Of a stretch of DNA of 64,000 bases, positions 53,732 through 62,076 are shown one piece after another. The stretch spans positions 1 to 64,000 of the forward strand of contig NZ_JAHKQD010000011.1 of NCBI RefSeq assembly GCF_018860915.1, read 5' to 3'. A program made the translations under genes and the position numbers. This DNA is from Colwellia sp. C2M11 (GTDB taxonomy: Bacteria > Pseudomonadota > Gammaproteobacteria > Enterobacterales > Alteromonadaceae). The stretch's first letter is position 1. Each line of letters starts with the position of its first letter. The notes beneath the pieces are model-generated. The model saw only the letters and a list, made by a program, of their open reading frames with translations. It made no database searches and was not told the origin of the DNA.

Positions 53732-54703
53732 CTATTTATAGTCGCCATTAAGGTAGCGATAAAAAGCAGGATTGACCCAAACATCCTCGCTTGAAAGCGA
53801 AACGTTCATTTTTGCTTGAGATAAGGTGTTATTAATTTTCTTAAGTACACTATCTACATTAGGGGGTAATACAAGTGTTGAAGCGATAAACCCATCGGCT
53901 TGCAGCGATATCCTTTTTACTGCAATAAAAGAGGCTTGTGGATGAAAAGTACGATAAAACGGTTGCCACCAAGCATCAATAATTAAGCCCGTTTGACCTT
54001 CACTATTTTTTTTGGCAAATTGATTGATTAGCGGCATGAAAGTATTTTGTTCAGCTTGATTAGCGAAGTTGAATCTTAAATCATACTCTTGCGCTGTTCT
54101 AATGTTTGATTTTTTTTCCTCTGTTTTAGTATCTTGCCAATTTTCACGAATGTTGAAGGCTGAACTTTTTGCGATTAATTGCCAGGTGAAGTCAACATTG
54201 TTAACGGTTAATAAACTAATGAGTTGCTTTGCATGCACCAAAGAACTATGACCGTAAAGGATTACATTGTCACCTGAGTCACTCGATGTCGCCATTGTTT
54301 GAGCTTTAATGTTATAACCTTCAACTATATTTTCAGCTAATAGCTGATTCAATAATGATGTCAGTGACGTAGGTACTGTTGGGTAATCAATTGTTAACGG
54401 CTTAAGAGCAGCACAATTTTCTAATGCAGTGCTTTGTTGTAATTGATTAACCTCTTTTTGGGGGAGACAACCTAGTTTAGATAATAATATAGCTGACTTT
54501 TCTTCTTCGCTATTATATTCAGTGCTGCCTGTTATTTTTTGTGATGCTTTATTTTCTTTAAGAGTAATGGTCTCAGATACTTCTGTTAATTTTGCTGCAG
54601 CCACTACCTGTGAATATGGTTGTTTGGCTTGTACAGTCGTAAATGAAAGTAAGGTAAAACATAAGCTAACAATTAGTTTGTTGTAGTGCAGTCTCTTGTA
54701 CAT
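53732..54703 (-). CDS. Exported protein of unknown family
   Basis: I do not recognise this 323-residue protein. It has a clear signal peptide (about 1-26, ending VQA-KQ), then a polar mature region with two cysteines (about residues 78 and 92) that could form a disulfide. The middle (about 115-200) has alternating helix-like segments, and a later block contains DAWWQPFYRTFHPQASF. There is no lipobox and no membrane helix after the signal. It starts 10 nt after the adenosine deaminase stop, so it is cotranscribed with it and likely works in the periplasm on the same process. Confidence 0.8.
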   Translation of the reverse strand: MYKRLHYNKLIVSLCFTLLSFTTVQAKQPYSQVVAAAKLTEVSETITLKENKASQKITGSTEYNSEEEKSAILLSKLGCLPQKEVNQLQQSTALENCAALKPLTIDYPTVPTSLTSLLNQLLAENIVEGYNIKAQTMATSSDSGDNVILYGHSSLVHAKQLISLLTVNNVDFTWQLIAKSSAFNIRENWQDTKTEEKKSNIRTAQEYDLRFNFANQAEQNTFMPLINQFAKKNSEGQTGLIIDAWWQPFYRTFHPQASFIAVKRISLQADGFIASTLVLPPNVDSVLKKINNTLSQAKMNVSLSSEDVWVNPAFYRYLNGDYK

Positions 54704-54713
54704 ATAAAAGATC

Positions 54714-56186
54714 CTAATTGATAGATTTGTTTAGTTGTGGGTATTGACGACGAATAAATTCATTTAAGACTGCTGGTTTAGTTAAACTATCAACACCATC
54801 CTTTTTAAAGCTTTGCTCAAACGATTTTATATTTTGGTTAAACTTATCACTAACTTGTTGCTTGTCTGCAATATTCAAAAAACTATATTCAAGCGAATTT
54901 TTACTCAATTTTAGAACTTCCTGCCAAGATAAATTAAACGATTTAACCGCAACAAAAAACTCATCAGTTAAGTTTGAATGAAACATACCTCTATCATCTG
55001 TTGATAAAGCAACCGGTATTCCAGTGCGCAAGTATTCAGGGAAGGGATGATTTTTAAAATCGTCAATATATTCTAATAATAAATTACTAATCAAATTAAT
55101 TTCAATTAAGTAATGGTTATGACGCATTAACAGTAGCGTTTGGGGATCACCTAATAAATTAACACCATGGCCAATTCTATCTGCGCCCAATAGTAAGGTA
55201 TCTCTAATATGGAAATTGGGTTCATCAACTTCGCCTGCATGAATGGTTAATGCAATGGCTGGATATTGTTGTCTTAATTCACGTAAAGTCGATAAAAACC
55301 TTAGTGGATGGCCTTTTCCATTATCTTCTCTGCCGACCATGTTAATACCAACATAAATGTCTCTATGTTTATCAACAAACTTATAAATATCGGTTAGTTG
55401 TTGTTCTGCAATAGGTGAAAATCGTAAAAGTTGATAGATCAATTTGACTGTGACACCTGTTTCCTTCGCATCTTTTTGAGCTAATCGTTGTTTAAGAATT
55501 GTTAGGGCTTTTTCTTGTGTTTGTGGCTTACCGTCAGGCGTCATAAAGGCAGATACATTGAATTGACTTTCAAGATAAATAACACCTTCATCAGAAAATG
55601 ATTTCATATTACGAACAAACAATTCAGCAGCGATATATGGGTTACTGGTTAGCTCATTTAAGCGTTGCCAGTGAGCTTGAAAAAACTCATCACGTCCTTC
55701 AAAATCTTTATCTAACCATAAGCTTTGCTGCCATGCTTCTTTCTCGGAAGCTGTTAATGATGACAAAGCTTTATAATTTTTTTGCTCACATTTACTTAGC
55801 TGATGATACGTATGGGCACTTATATTAACGAACGTTAGCATAGGAGAGCTGAAACCAAATGCATTTTGACCATAACCTTGGCATAAATTTAATGCGACTT
55901 TGGTGTAATAACTGTAGCCACCATTAAGTTCACTATTGGTGGCGATTTCGTACCACCAACGAGGAAAGTTACTACCACTAGAGTGTTGATGTAAATCAGC
56001 CCCTTTAGGCATATTATATAGAAATTGATATAGTTGCTTATCTGTTGCTTTGCTTTTGAAGTCATCAAACCATTTATCATTATTTTGGTTTACTTCAGCC
56101 CATGATTTAGCTGAGCTTTCTTGACAAAGTATTAATTGTGCAGTGAATAATATTACGCTAGCTAATATTTTTAATGATGGATGCAT
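54714..56186 (-). CDS. Exported adenosine deaminase (ADGF/CECR1-like)
   Basis: Deaminates adenosine to inosine. The 490-residue length and signal peptide (about 1-26) match secreted ADGF-type deaminases rather than the roughly 330-residue cytoplasmic Add. Metal and catalytic motifs are present: KGADLHQHSSGS (HxH), LTIHAGEVDE, DRIGHGVNL and STDDRGMF. LILCQ near the signal end is not a proper lipobox, so it is probably soluble in the periplasm or secreted. It heads a two-gene unit with the unknown exported protein, and a RutR-like site is 186 bp upstream. Confidence 0.9.
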   Translation of the reverse strand: MHPSLKILASVILFTAQLILCQESSAKSWAEVNQNNDKWFDDFKSKATDKQLYQFLYNMPKGADLHQHSSGSNFPRWWYEIATNSELNGGYSYYTKVALNLCQGYGQNAFGFSSPMLTFVNISAHTYHQLSKCEQKNYKALSSLTASEKEAWQQSLWLDKDFEGRDEFFQAHWQRLNELTSNPYIAAELFVRNMKSFSDEGVIYLESQFNVSAFMTPDGKPQTQEKALTILKQRLAQKDAKETGVTVKLIYQLLRFSPIAEQQLTDIYKFVDKHRDIYVGINMVGREDNGKGHPLRFLSTLRELRQQYPAIALTIHAGEVDEPNFHIRDTLLLGADRIGHGVNLLGDPQTLLLMRHNHYLIEINLISNLLLEYIDDFKNHPFPEYLRTGIPVALSTDDRGMFHSNLTDEFFVAVKSFNLSWQEVLKLSKNSLEYSFLNIADKQQVSDKFNQNIKSFEQSFKKDGVDSLTKPAVLNEFIRRQYPQLNKSIN

Positions 56187-56755
56187 ATTTTTCCTTTAAT
56201 TATTTTTTAAGGCACTATACCTTGGTTACTTACTTATATTGGGCACGGTATAGTATTTAATTTGCGAGCACCGGATAGTATTCGATAAGTTATCACGTGT
56301 ATAAATGTTTATAGGTGATTTAATTTCATGCTACAAGTTAATATTATTCATTCGTTTGCGCGACAAAAATGTTGACATGTTTGTCAGATTTTGTGACTTT
56401 GTTGTGATTACTTAGTGGGATAAGCAATGGTTATGTCTTAAATTGTGTCGATTACTACTCTCACAAGTAGATACTTCACCCGTCATGTTACATGAGTCAT
56501 GAGCATTTATTAATAAGTAGTCATTGCTTAATCAGATTTTATTTCTTAGTGCCATCTGAATTGGTTTGCTATGTAGCACTTTAACGAGTATTTATAAATT
56601 ATTGATTTTTATTTCGGTTACTAAGAAGATAGTTATACTCAGATTCATTTATATAATGATCCTAAACTAAAATTACTCTTTTATAATTATCCTTGCAATA
56701 AAAAATCACTTTAAAAATAAAATATTCTTTACAAATAAATAAGAGAATTGTAGTT
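56187..56755. promoter_or_regulatory. 569-bp divergent control region of adenosine deaminase and AzgA-type genes
   Basis: No gene seen. Besides the RutR-like site (56372-56387) it has ACTATACC at 56214 and its reverse complement GGTATAGT at 56247, with two direct repeats GCACGGTATAGTATTT (56243) and GCACCGGATAGTATTC (56268) spaced 25 bp, about two helical turns and a half. TCATG-TTA-CATGA at 56483-56495 is a further palindrome. These look like sites for at least one more regulator. Confidence 0.5.
56372..56387. promoter_or_regulatory. RutR-like operator between adenosine deaminase and AzgA-type genes
   Basis: TTGACATGTTTGTCAG, the third copy of the TTGAC-N6-GTCAG pattern, followed by ATTTTGT. 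It is nearer the deaminase (186 bp) than the permease (369 bp), so the deaminase operon is the more likely target. Confidence 0.6.
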
Positions 56756-58195
56756 ATGGAAAAAGTTAGTAACACTAATGAAAAACAAGTAAAAAGTGTC
56801 GGTTTTTTAGAGCGATGGTTTAAATTATCTTCCCATAAAACTACAGTCAAAATAGAAGTTATGGCAGGTTTTACCACCTTCGTAACTATGTCTTATATTA
56901 TGTTTTTAAACCCCATAATTATGTCTAAGTCTGGCATGCCCTTTGATGGGTTATTTTTAGCAACATGTCTTGGGGCTGCTATAGCGACAATCTTAATGGG
57001 GATGTACGCAAACTGGCCGGTAGGCCTTGCACCAGGTATGGGGTTGAATGCATTTTTTACCTTTACTGTCGTTGGTAGTATGGGATACAGCTGGGAAATT
57101 GCATTAGGAGCAGTGTTCCTTTCAGGTGTGCTCTTTGTGTTAATGAGTGTTACTCGGCTTAGAGAATGGATGCTAGAGAGTATCCCGATGAGCTTACGGT
57201 TGGCGATGACTGCTGGTGTTGGGCTCTTTCTTGGTTTTATTGGTTTACGTTTTACCGGCCTAGTTGTTGCTGATCCTGATAATATTGTAGCGATTGCAGA
57301 CTTAACTCATTTTGGCTTTGGTGCTTTTGGGCCAGAAGCACCAGCATTAGGATTTTTAAGTTTTTTACTTATTTCTATTCTTAGTTATCGTAACGTTTTT
57401 GGTGCTGTATTAATTGGTATTGCCGTGACTACATTGGTTGCATTTATAATGACTTGGGTTTTACCAACAGACTTTTTTGTTGTTGCTGAAGCGGCTAAAT
57501 CATTTGCTCCTACTTCAGGTTTTATGAGCTATAACGGCTTGTTAGCTATTCCTGATTTTGCAGCGCTTGAACCTATTTTGTGGAAAGCTGATATTGCTGG
57601 CGCTTTTCAAGTTGCGTTAATCCCTGTGATCGTTACCTTCTTATTTGTTAATATTTTTGATACAGCTGGAACTCTTATGGGGGTTGCTGAACGCGCCAAT
57701 TTACAGGATGAAAACGGTAAAATCCAAGGATTGAATAAATCTTTAAAGGCTGATTCTATCTCATCAGTTATTGGTACTGCCTTTGGTTGTTCGCCAGTTA
57801 CTTCTTATGTTGAATCGGCTGCGGGGGTTTCTGTTGGTGGTCGTACAGGGCTTACTGCAGTAACCATTGGTTTGCTATTTTTTGTCGGCATGTTTTTCTT
57901 ACCACTTGCACAAATGCTACCGGGATTTGCTGTCGATGGTGCACTTATCTATGTCGCTATGTTGATGATGAGCTCTTTAAGAGGTCTAGATTGGGATGAC
58001 TTAACAGAGTATGCCCCTGCCGTGTGTACAACAGTGATGATGGCATTTACCTTCTCTATTTCAAACGGTATCGCCTTTGGTTTTATTACTTATACAGTGC
58101 TTAAGTTGGGGGCAGGTAAGTCTAATGAAATATCGGGTGGGGTATGGGCGCTAACAGCATTGTTTGTAGCGAAGTTTATGTTTTTACAACACTAA
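56756..58195 (+). CDS. AzgA/GhxP-type purine permease
   Basis: A 479-residue inner-membrane permease of the AzgA-like branch of NCS2, which imports adenine, guanine or hypoxanthine with protons. GFTTFVTMSYIMFLNP near 40-55, GLAPGMGLNAFF near 97-108 and the FVNIFDTAGTLMG stretch near 298-310 are characteristic. It complements the urate/xanthine-type permease at 47283. Divergent from the exported adenosine deaminase, it fits uptake of bases formed outside the cytoplasm. I saw no purine riboswitch in its leader. Confidence 0.92.
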   Translation: MEKVSNTNEKQVKSVGFLERWFKLSSHKTTVKIEVMAGFTTFVTMSYIMFLNPIIMSKSGMPFDGLFLATCLGAAIATILMGMYANWPVGLAPGMGLNAFFTFTVVGSMGYSWEIALGAVFLSGVLFVLMSVTRLREWMLESIPMSLRLAMTAGVGLFLGFIGLRFTGLVVADPDNIVAIADLTHFGFGAFGPEAPALGFLSFLLISILSYRNVFGAVLIGIAVTTLVAFIMTWVLPTDFFVVAEAAKSFAPTSGFMSYNGLLAIPDFAALEPILWKADIAGAFQVALIPVIVTFLFVNIFDTAGTLMGVAERANLQDENGKIQGLNKSLKADSISSVIGTAFGCSPVTSYVESAAGVSVGGRTGLTAVTIGLLFFVGMFFLPLAQMLPGFAVDGALIYVAMLMMSSLRGLDWDDLTEYAPAVCTTVMMAFTFSISNGIAFGFITYTVLKLGAGKSNEISGGVWALTALFVAKFMFLQH

Positions 58196-58253
58196 ATAAA
58201 CCGATTTCCAGTTGATGTTTTATTTGAGAGTATTATTGTTTACATAATGTTAA

Positions 58254-58287
58254 AACGGTAGCGATATATTAAGTAGTCGCTACCGTT
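58254..58287. terminator. Bidirectional hairpin between AzgA-type and antiporter genes
   Basis: AACGGTAGCGA / TCGCTACCGTT, perfect 11-bp stem with a 12-nt loop. The minus-strand side ends CCGTTTTAAC, giving a short U-tract. It lies between two convergent genes. Confidence 0.75.
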
Positions 58288-58470
58288 AGTAATATTAATT
58301 TACTTTTTCGTTAATCGCTTACTTATCAGCATGGCACTAAGTTTTATAATCTTCTAAACTAGGCTCATCGCTAATTTTTATCTAAAACTCTCTGTTTAAT
58401 TATGTTGCTGTGTTATCAACAAAGGTACTTAAAGTAAAGCAGTGGTATGTGCTTTCTACATCTTCGAGTT

Positions 58471-59745
58471 TTATTCTTTTTCAGCTTTCTTTGCTCTATC
58501 AATCAAGGATGTAATTGTTGAGCCTTGAATAAGAATAGAAAATACAACAACAGAGTATGTCATCACCATAATAAGTTCTCTGACATCTATTTGTTTATCA
58601 GGAATAACTAATACACCCGGAGGAATAGAAAGTGCCATAGCTAATGCTAAACCACCTCTCAATCCACCCCAAGTGAGTATCCTTACTGACCAAGGGTTGT
58701 AGCTACGGTAACATTTAAAACCAATATAAGAAGTAAAAATACTAAGGTAGCGTGCGAGTAGTACTAAAGGAATGGCAATAGCCATTAAGATCCAATCTTC
58801 GGCATGAAATTTAAATAGCAGCATAGATAGACCAATTAGTAAGAATAGTACACCGTTTAAAAACTCATCCACTAGTTCCCAAAAATGATCCAGATGTTCC
58901 TCACTTTCTTTTGAAAAGCCAACAAATCTTGTCCAGTTACCTATCATAATACCCGATACAACCATTGCTAGTGGTCCTGATACATGAATAATATCGGCAA
59001 ATACATAGCCAGCCGTAGGTACGCCAATTGTTAATAGTAATTCCATGGAGTGATCATTAGTCGCACTGATTAAATAATGAAAAAGTAAACCTAATAAAAA
59101 TCCGTAAATAATGCCACCAAGCGCTTCTTGAGCAAACAATAGCGACACACTGCCTAATGTAGGTGTTTCTTGACCAAAAGCAATGGTGAATAGCGTGACA
59201 AAAATAACTAACCCAAAACCATCATTAAAGAGTGATTCTCCTTCAATTTGAGTGGCAATTCGTTTAGGAGCCGACAGTTTTTTTACGATGGCGAGCACAG
59301 CAATAGGGTCGGTCGGTGAAATCAATGAACCGAATAATAGGCAATATACCAAATCTAAATTAATACCGATTAATTGACAAATAGCATAGAGAGAAAAACC
59401 GATGAAAAAGGTAGAAAAAAGTGTTGCACCTAACGCTAATACGGTAATTTCCCATTTTTGATCTTTAAGGTTAGGCAATTTAATGCCTAACCCACCAGCA
59501 AACAATAGAAATCCGAGTATCCCTTTAAGTAAAAAATCTTCAAAGTTGATACTTGTCATCGTTTCAGTTGCTACTTGCTTTAGATTGAACCATTCATTTT
59601 GACCAAAAAATAGTATCAATAAGGACAAAATCATCGATCCTGCGGTAATAGCAATAGTCGTTTGCATTTTACCTATTTTACTATTGATGAAGGCGATGAG
59701 CATCGCTGCCGCCGCAAGAAAGCAAAGCGTATAGTAGACTGACAT
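58471..59745 (-). CDS. NhaP-type Na+/H+ antiporter
   Basis: A 424-residue inner-membrane cation:proton antiporter of the CPA1 family with 12-13 membrane segments. FGSLISPTDPIAVLAIVK (near 138-155) and GESLFNDGFGLVIF (near 168-181) carry the ion-binding Asp residues; AGGLGIKLPNLK and WGGLRGGLALAMALSIP are further family marks. It probably exports Na+, useful in seawater. It follows lipA by 44 bp, but a functional link is unlikely. Confidence 0.92.
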   Translation of the reverse strand: MSVYYTLCFLAAAAMLIAFINSKIGKMQTTIAITAGSMILSLLILFFGQNEWFNLKQVATETMTSINFEDFLLKGILGFLLFAGGLGIKLPNLKDQKWEITVLALGATLFSTFFIGFSLYAICQLIGINLDLVYCLLFGSLISPTDPIAVLAIVKKLSAPKRIATQIEGESLFNDGFGLVIFVTLFTIAFGQETPTLGSVSLLFAQEALGGIIYGFLLGLLFHYLISATNDHSMELLLTIGVPTAGYVFADIIHVSGPLAMVVSGIMIGNWTRFVGFSKESEEHLDHFWELVDEFLNGVLFLLIGLSMLLFKFHAEDWILMAIAIPLVLLARYLSIFTSYIGFKCYRSYNPWSVRILTWGGLRGGLALAMALSIPPGVLVIPDKQIDVRELIMVMTYSVVVFSILIQGSTITSLIDRAKKAEKE

Positions 59746-59789
59746 AGTGTTCTCGTTATGGTGCTATAAGATAAAGTCTAAATTAAAAT

Positions 59790-60809
59790 TTATTTAACTT
59801 CTTCACCGGCTGCTTGTTTATCAGCATGATATGAAGAGCGAACCAGTGGGCCACATGCGGCATGAACAAAACCCATTTTTTTAGCTTCACGTTCAAACAT
59901 GGCAAAATCATCTGGATGCACATAACGCTCAACGGCTAAATGATCTTTACTTGGTTGTAGGTATTGTCCAATGGTTAACATGGTTACACCGTGATCACGT
60001 AAATCTTGCATAACCGCTAAAATTTCTTCATTAGTTTCACCTAAACCCACCATTAAGCCAGATTTAGTAGCAACAGTAGGATTAGCTTCACCAAAACGTT
60101 TAAGCAGATCTAAAGACCACTGGTAGTTAGCGCCGGGACGAACTTTAGTATAAAGACGTGGCACATTTTCCATATTGTGGTTAAATACATGAGGAGGGTG
60201 CTGATTTAATATTTCGAGTGCCTTGTCCATTCTGCCGCGAAAATCAGGTACTAATATTTCAACTTTAGTCTCTGGCGCTTGCTCACCGATTTCTTTTACA
60301 CAATCAGCAAATTGTTGAGCACCGCCATCACGTAAGTCATCTCTATCAACAGAGGTGATAACGACATATTTTAAGCCCATATCTTTAAGGCTATTAGCTA
60401 GTTTCTTAGGCTCATCACTATTAGGTGCTAATGGGCGACCGTGACCAACATCACAAAATGGGCAACGACGTGTGCAAATATCACCCAAAATCATAAAGGT
60501 TGCTGTGCCGTGGTTAAAACATTCCGATAAATTAGGACACGAGGCTTCTTCACAGACTGAATGAAGGTTATTTTTACGTAAATTAGCTTTAATACTATCG
60601 ATACGTTCACTTGAACGTGGTAATTTAATACGTAACCAACTCGGCTTACGCAGCATAGTTTCTTTAGTTGAACTAACAACTTGGATAGGGATATGCGCTA
60701 ACTTATCAGCATCACGTAGCTTTGTACCAGGCGCCATTCTTGATGATTTTTTTACCGCAGTGTTAACTTCTATTATTTTGCTGTCGCTAGTTGGCATGTT
60801 GTTGCTCAT
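59790..60809 (-). CDS. lipA: Lipoyl synthase LipA
   Basis: Radical-SAM enzyme that inserts two sulfurs into octanoyl groups on lipoyl domains. Auxiliary cluster ligands C86, C91 and C97 ([12 protein letters not shown]), radical-SAM ligands C112, C116 and C119 (CTRRCPFC), and the conserved RSSYHAD near the C terminus are all intact. 339 residues. It overlaps lipB by 23 nt, so the pair is coupled. Confidence 0.98.
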   Translation of the reverse strand: MSNNMPTSDSKIIEVNTAVKKSSRMAPGTKLRDADKLAHIPIQVVSSTKETMLRKPSWLRIKLPRSSERIDSIKANLRKNNLHSVCEEASCPNLSECFNHGTATFMILGDICTRRCPFCDVGHGRPLAPNSDEPKKLANSLKDMGLKYVVITSVDRDDLRDGGAQQFADCVKEIGEQAPETKVEILVPDFRGRMDKALEILNQHPPHVFNHNMENVPRLYTKVRPGANYQWSLDLLKRFGEANPTVATKSGLMVGLGETNEEILAVMQDLRDHGVTMLTIGQYLQPSKDHLAVERYVHPDDFAMFEREAKKMGFVHAACGPLVRSSYHADKQAAGEEVK

Positions 60810-61494
60810 AATTGCTCGGTAATCCTGTTTGGTAACTTACTTCGTCAGTTTCTAACAAAGCGATTAAATGTTTAACTAATGCATTACAAGCATCAGTCAT
60901 GTTTTGTGGACCTTCAATGTCAGATGTTTGGATCATTTCAAGGCCAGCATAACCGCATGGGTTTATACGTAAAAAAGGTGATAGGTCCATGTTCACATTG
61001 AGTGCTAAGCCATGAAAAGAGCAACCTTTTCTAACCCTTAATCCAAGAGAAGCTATTTTTTTATCATTGACGTAGACACCCGGTGCGTCAGGCTTTGGAT
61101 ATGCTTTGATATCAAAGTCGTTAAGTGAAGCAACGATTCCGTTTTCAATTAACGTGACTAATTGCCTAACGCCTATTTTTCTACGGCGTAAATTTATCAT
61201 AAAATAAATAACTTGCTGTCCTGGGCCGTGGTAAGTCACTTGGCCACCTCGGTCAACTTTGACAACTTCGATATCGCCAGGCATTAGCAAATGTTCTTCT
61301 TTTCCTGCCTGTCCTTGTGTGAAAACTGGGGGATGCTCGACCAGCCAAAGTTCATCACTAGTTTGGTCATCACGATTATCAGTAAAATTTTGCATAGCAT
61401 GCCAAACTTTACTGTAATCCATAGTATTTAATTGTCGAACAATTAAGTTATTTTTGTTTACTGTTACGGTAGAGTCGGACACGACAAATCTCAC
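60787..61494 (-). CDS. lipB: Octanoyltransferase LipB
   Basis: Moves the octanoyl chain from ACP to lipoyl domains, preparing the LipA substrate. [12 protein letters not shown] (82-93), K146 (KKIASLG) and C180 (INPCGYAG) form the active site. The apparent start is GTG at 61494 with a weak ribosome site; a second in-frame GTG four codons later is possible. 235 residues. It follows ybeD by 24 bp, the usual ybeD-lipB-lipA order. Confidence 0.96.
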   Translation of the reverse strand: MRFVVSDSTVTVNKNNLIVRQLNTMDYSKVWHAMQNFTDNRDDQTSDELWLVEHPPVFTQGQAGKEEHLLMPGDIEVVKVDRGGQVTYHGPGQQVIYFMINLRRRKIGVRQLVTLIENGIVASLNDFDIKAYPKPDAPGVYVNDKKIASLGLRVRKGCSFHGLALNVNMDLSPFLRINPCGYAGLEMIQTSDIEGPQNMTDACNALVKHLIALLETDEVSYQTGLPSNYEQQHAN

Positions 61495-61518
61495 AGAAAG
61501 TTAAAGTACTTTGTACTT

Positions 61519-61782
61519 TTATAAAACGTAACGCACTTGCTCTATTGCATTTAACGTTTCGTAAATTTTTTCAATATGTTCTTTACTGGTAACTCTTACC
61601 GGAAGAGATACAGCATGATAATTGCCTTTAGAGCTTGGGGTTATTCTAGTGGTATAGTCACCAGGAGTATGCTTCTGTAATTCTGCAATAATTAAATCGG
61701 GCAGTTCGTCACAGGCAACACCCATTACTTTAAAGTTCAATACTGTGGGAAAATCTAATAATTCGTCGAAATGGGTTTTCAT
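61519..61782 (-). CDS. ybeD: YbeD family protein (DUF493)
   Basis: An 87-residue protein from ATG 61782, the same length as E. coli YbeD; an upstream TTG would add 10 residues unlike the family. FDELLDFPTVLNFKVMG and YHAVSLPVRVTSKEHIEKIY are typical of this small ferredoxin-like fold. Biochemical role unknown; its gene is nearly always beside lipB, though normally also beside dacA, which is 41 kb away here. Confidence 0.92.
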   Translation of the reverse strand: MKTHFDELLDFPTVLNFKVMGVACDELPDLIIAELQKHTPGDYTTRITPSSKGNYHAVSLPVRVTSKEHIEKIYETLNAIEQVRYVL

Positions 61783-62076
61783 GTTTTTCTCTACAAAAGG
61801 TAATAGGATCAATTAGTAACTTGAGTTGTATTCGTTGTTACTTTGCTACTTAATAATAATTGCAATATTTTATCATTAATTGAGGTAAAAGTGCTATTAG
61901 CGTTTATGCTTTATTATAGCGATGTGTAATATCTTGTTTACTGCAAACATGACTTCATTCTGATCTGCTTTATTCAATACTTAAGATATACCAAAAAGGA
62001 TCAATATAAATAACTAGCAGCTAAGTAAAACTTATGCTTAAATGACTGTTTATATTTACAGTGCACAAGGTTTTTA

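Noticed and set aside
54714-56186. Adenosine deaminase as a lipoprotein
   Set aside because: LILC does not satisfy the lipobox because Leu precedes Cys; an ordinary signal peptide fits better.
56640-56755. Possible purine riboswitch in the AzgA-type permease leader
   Set aside because: I looked for the conserved purine-aptamer loop sequences and helical layout and did not find them.
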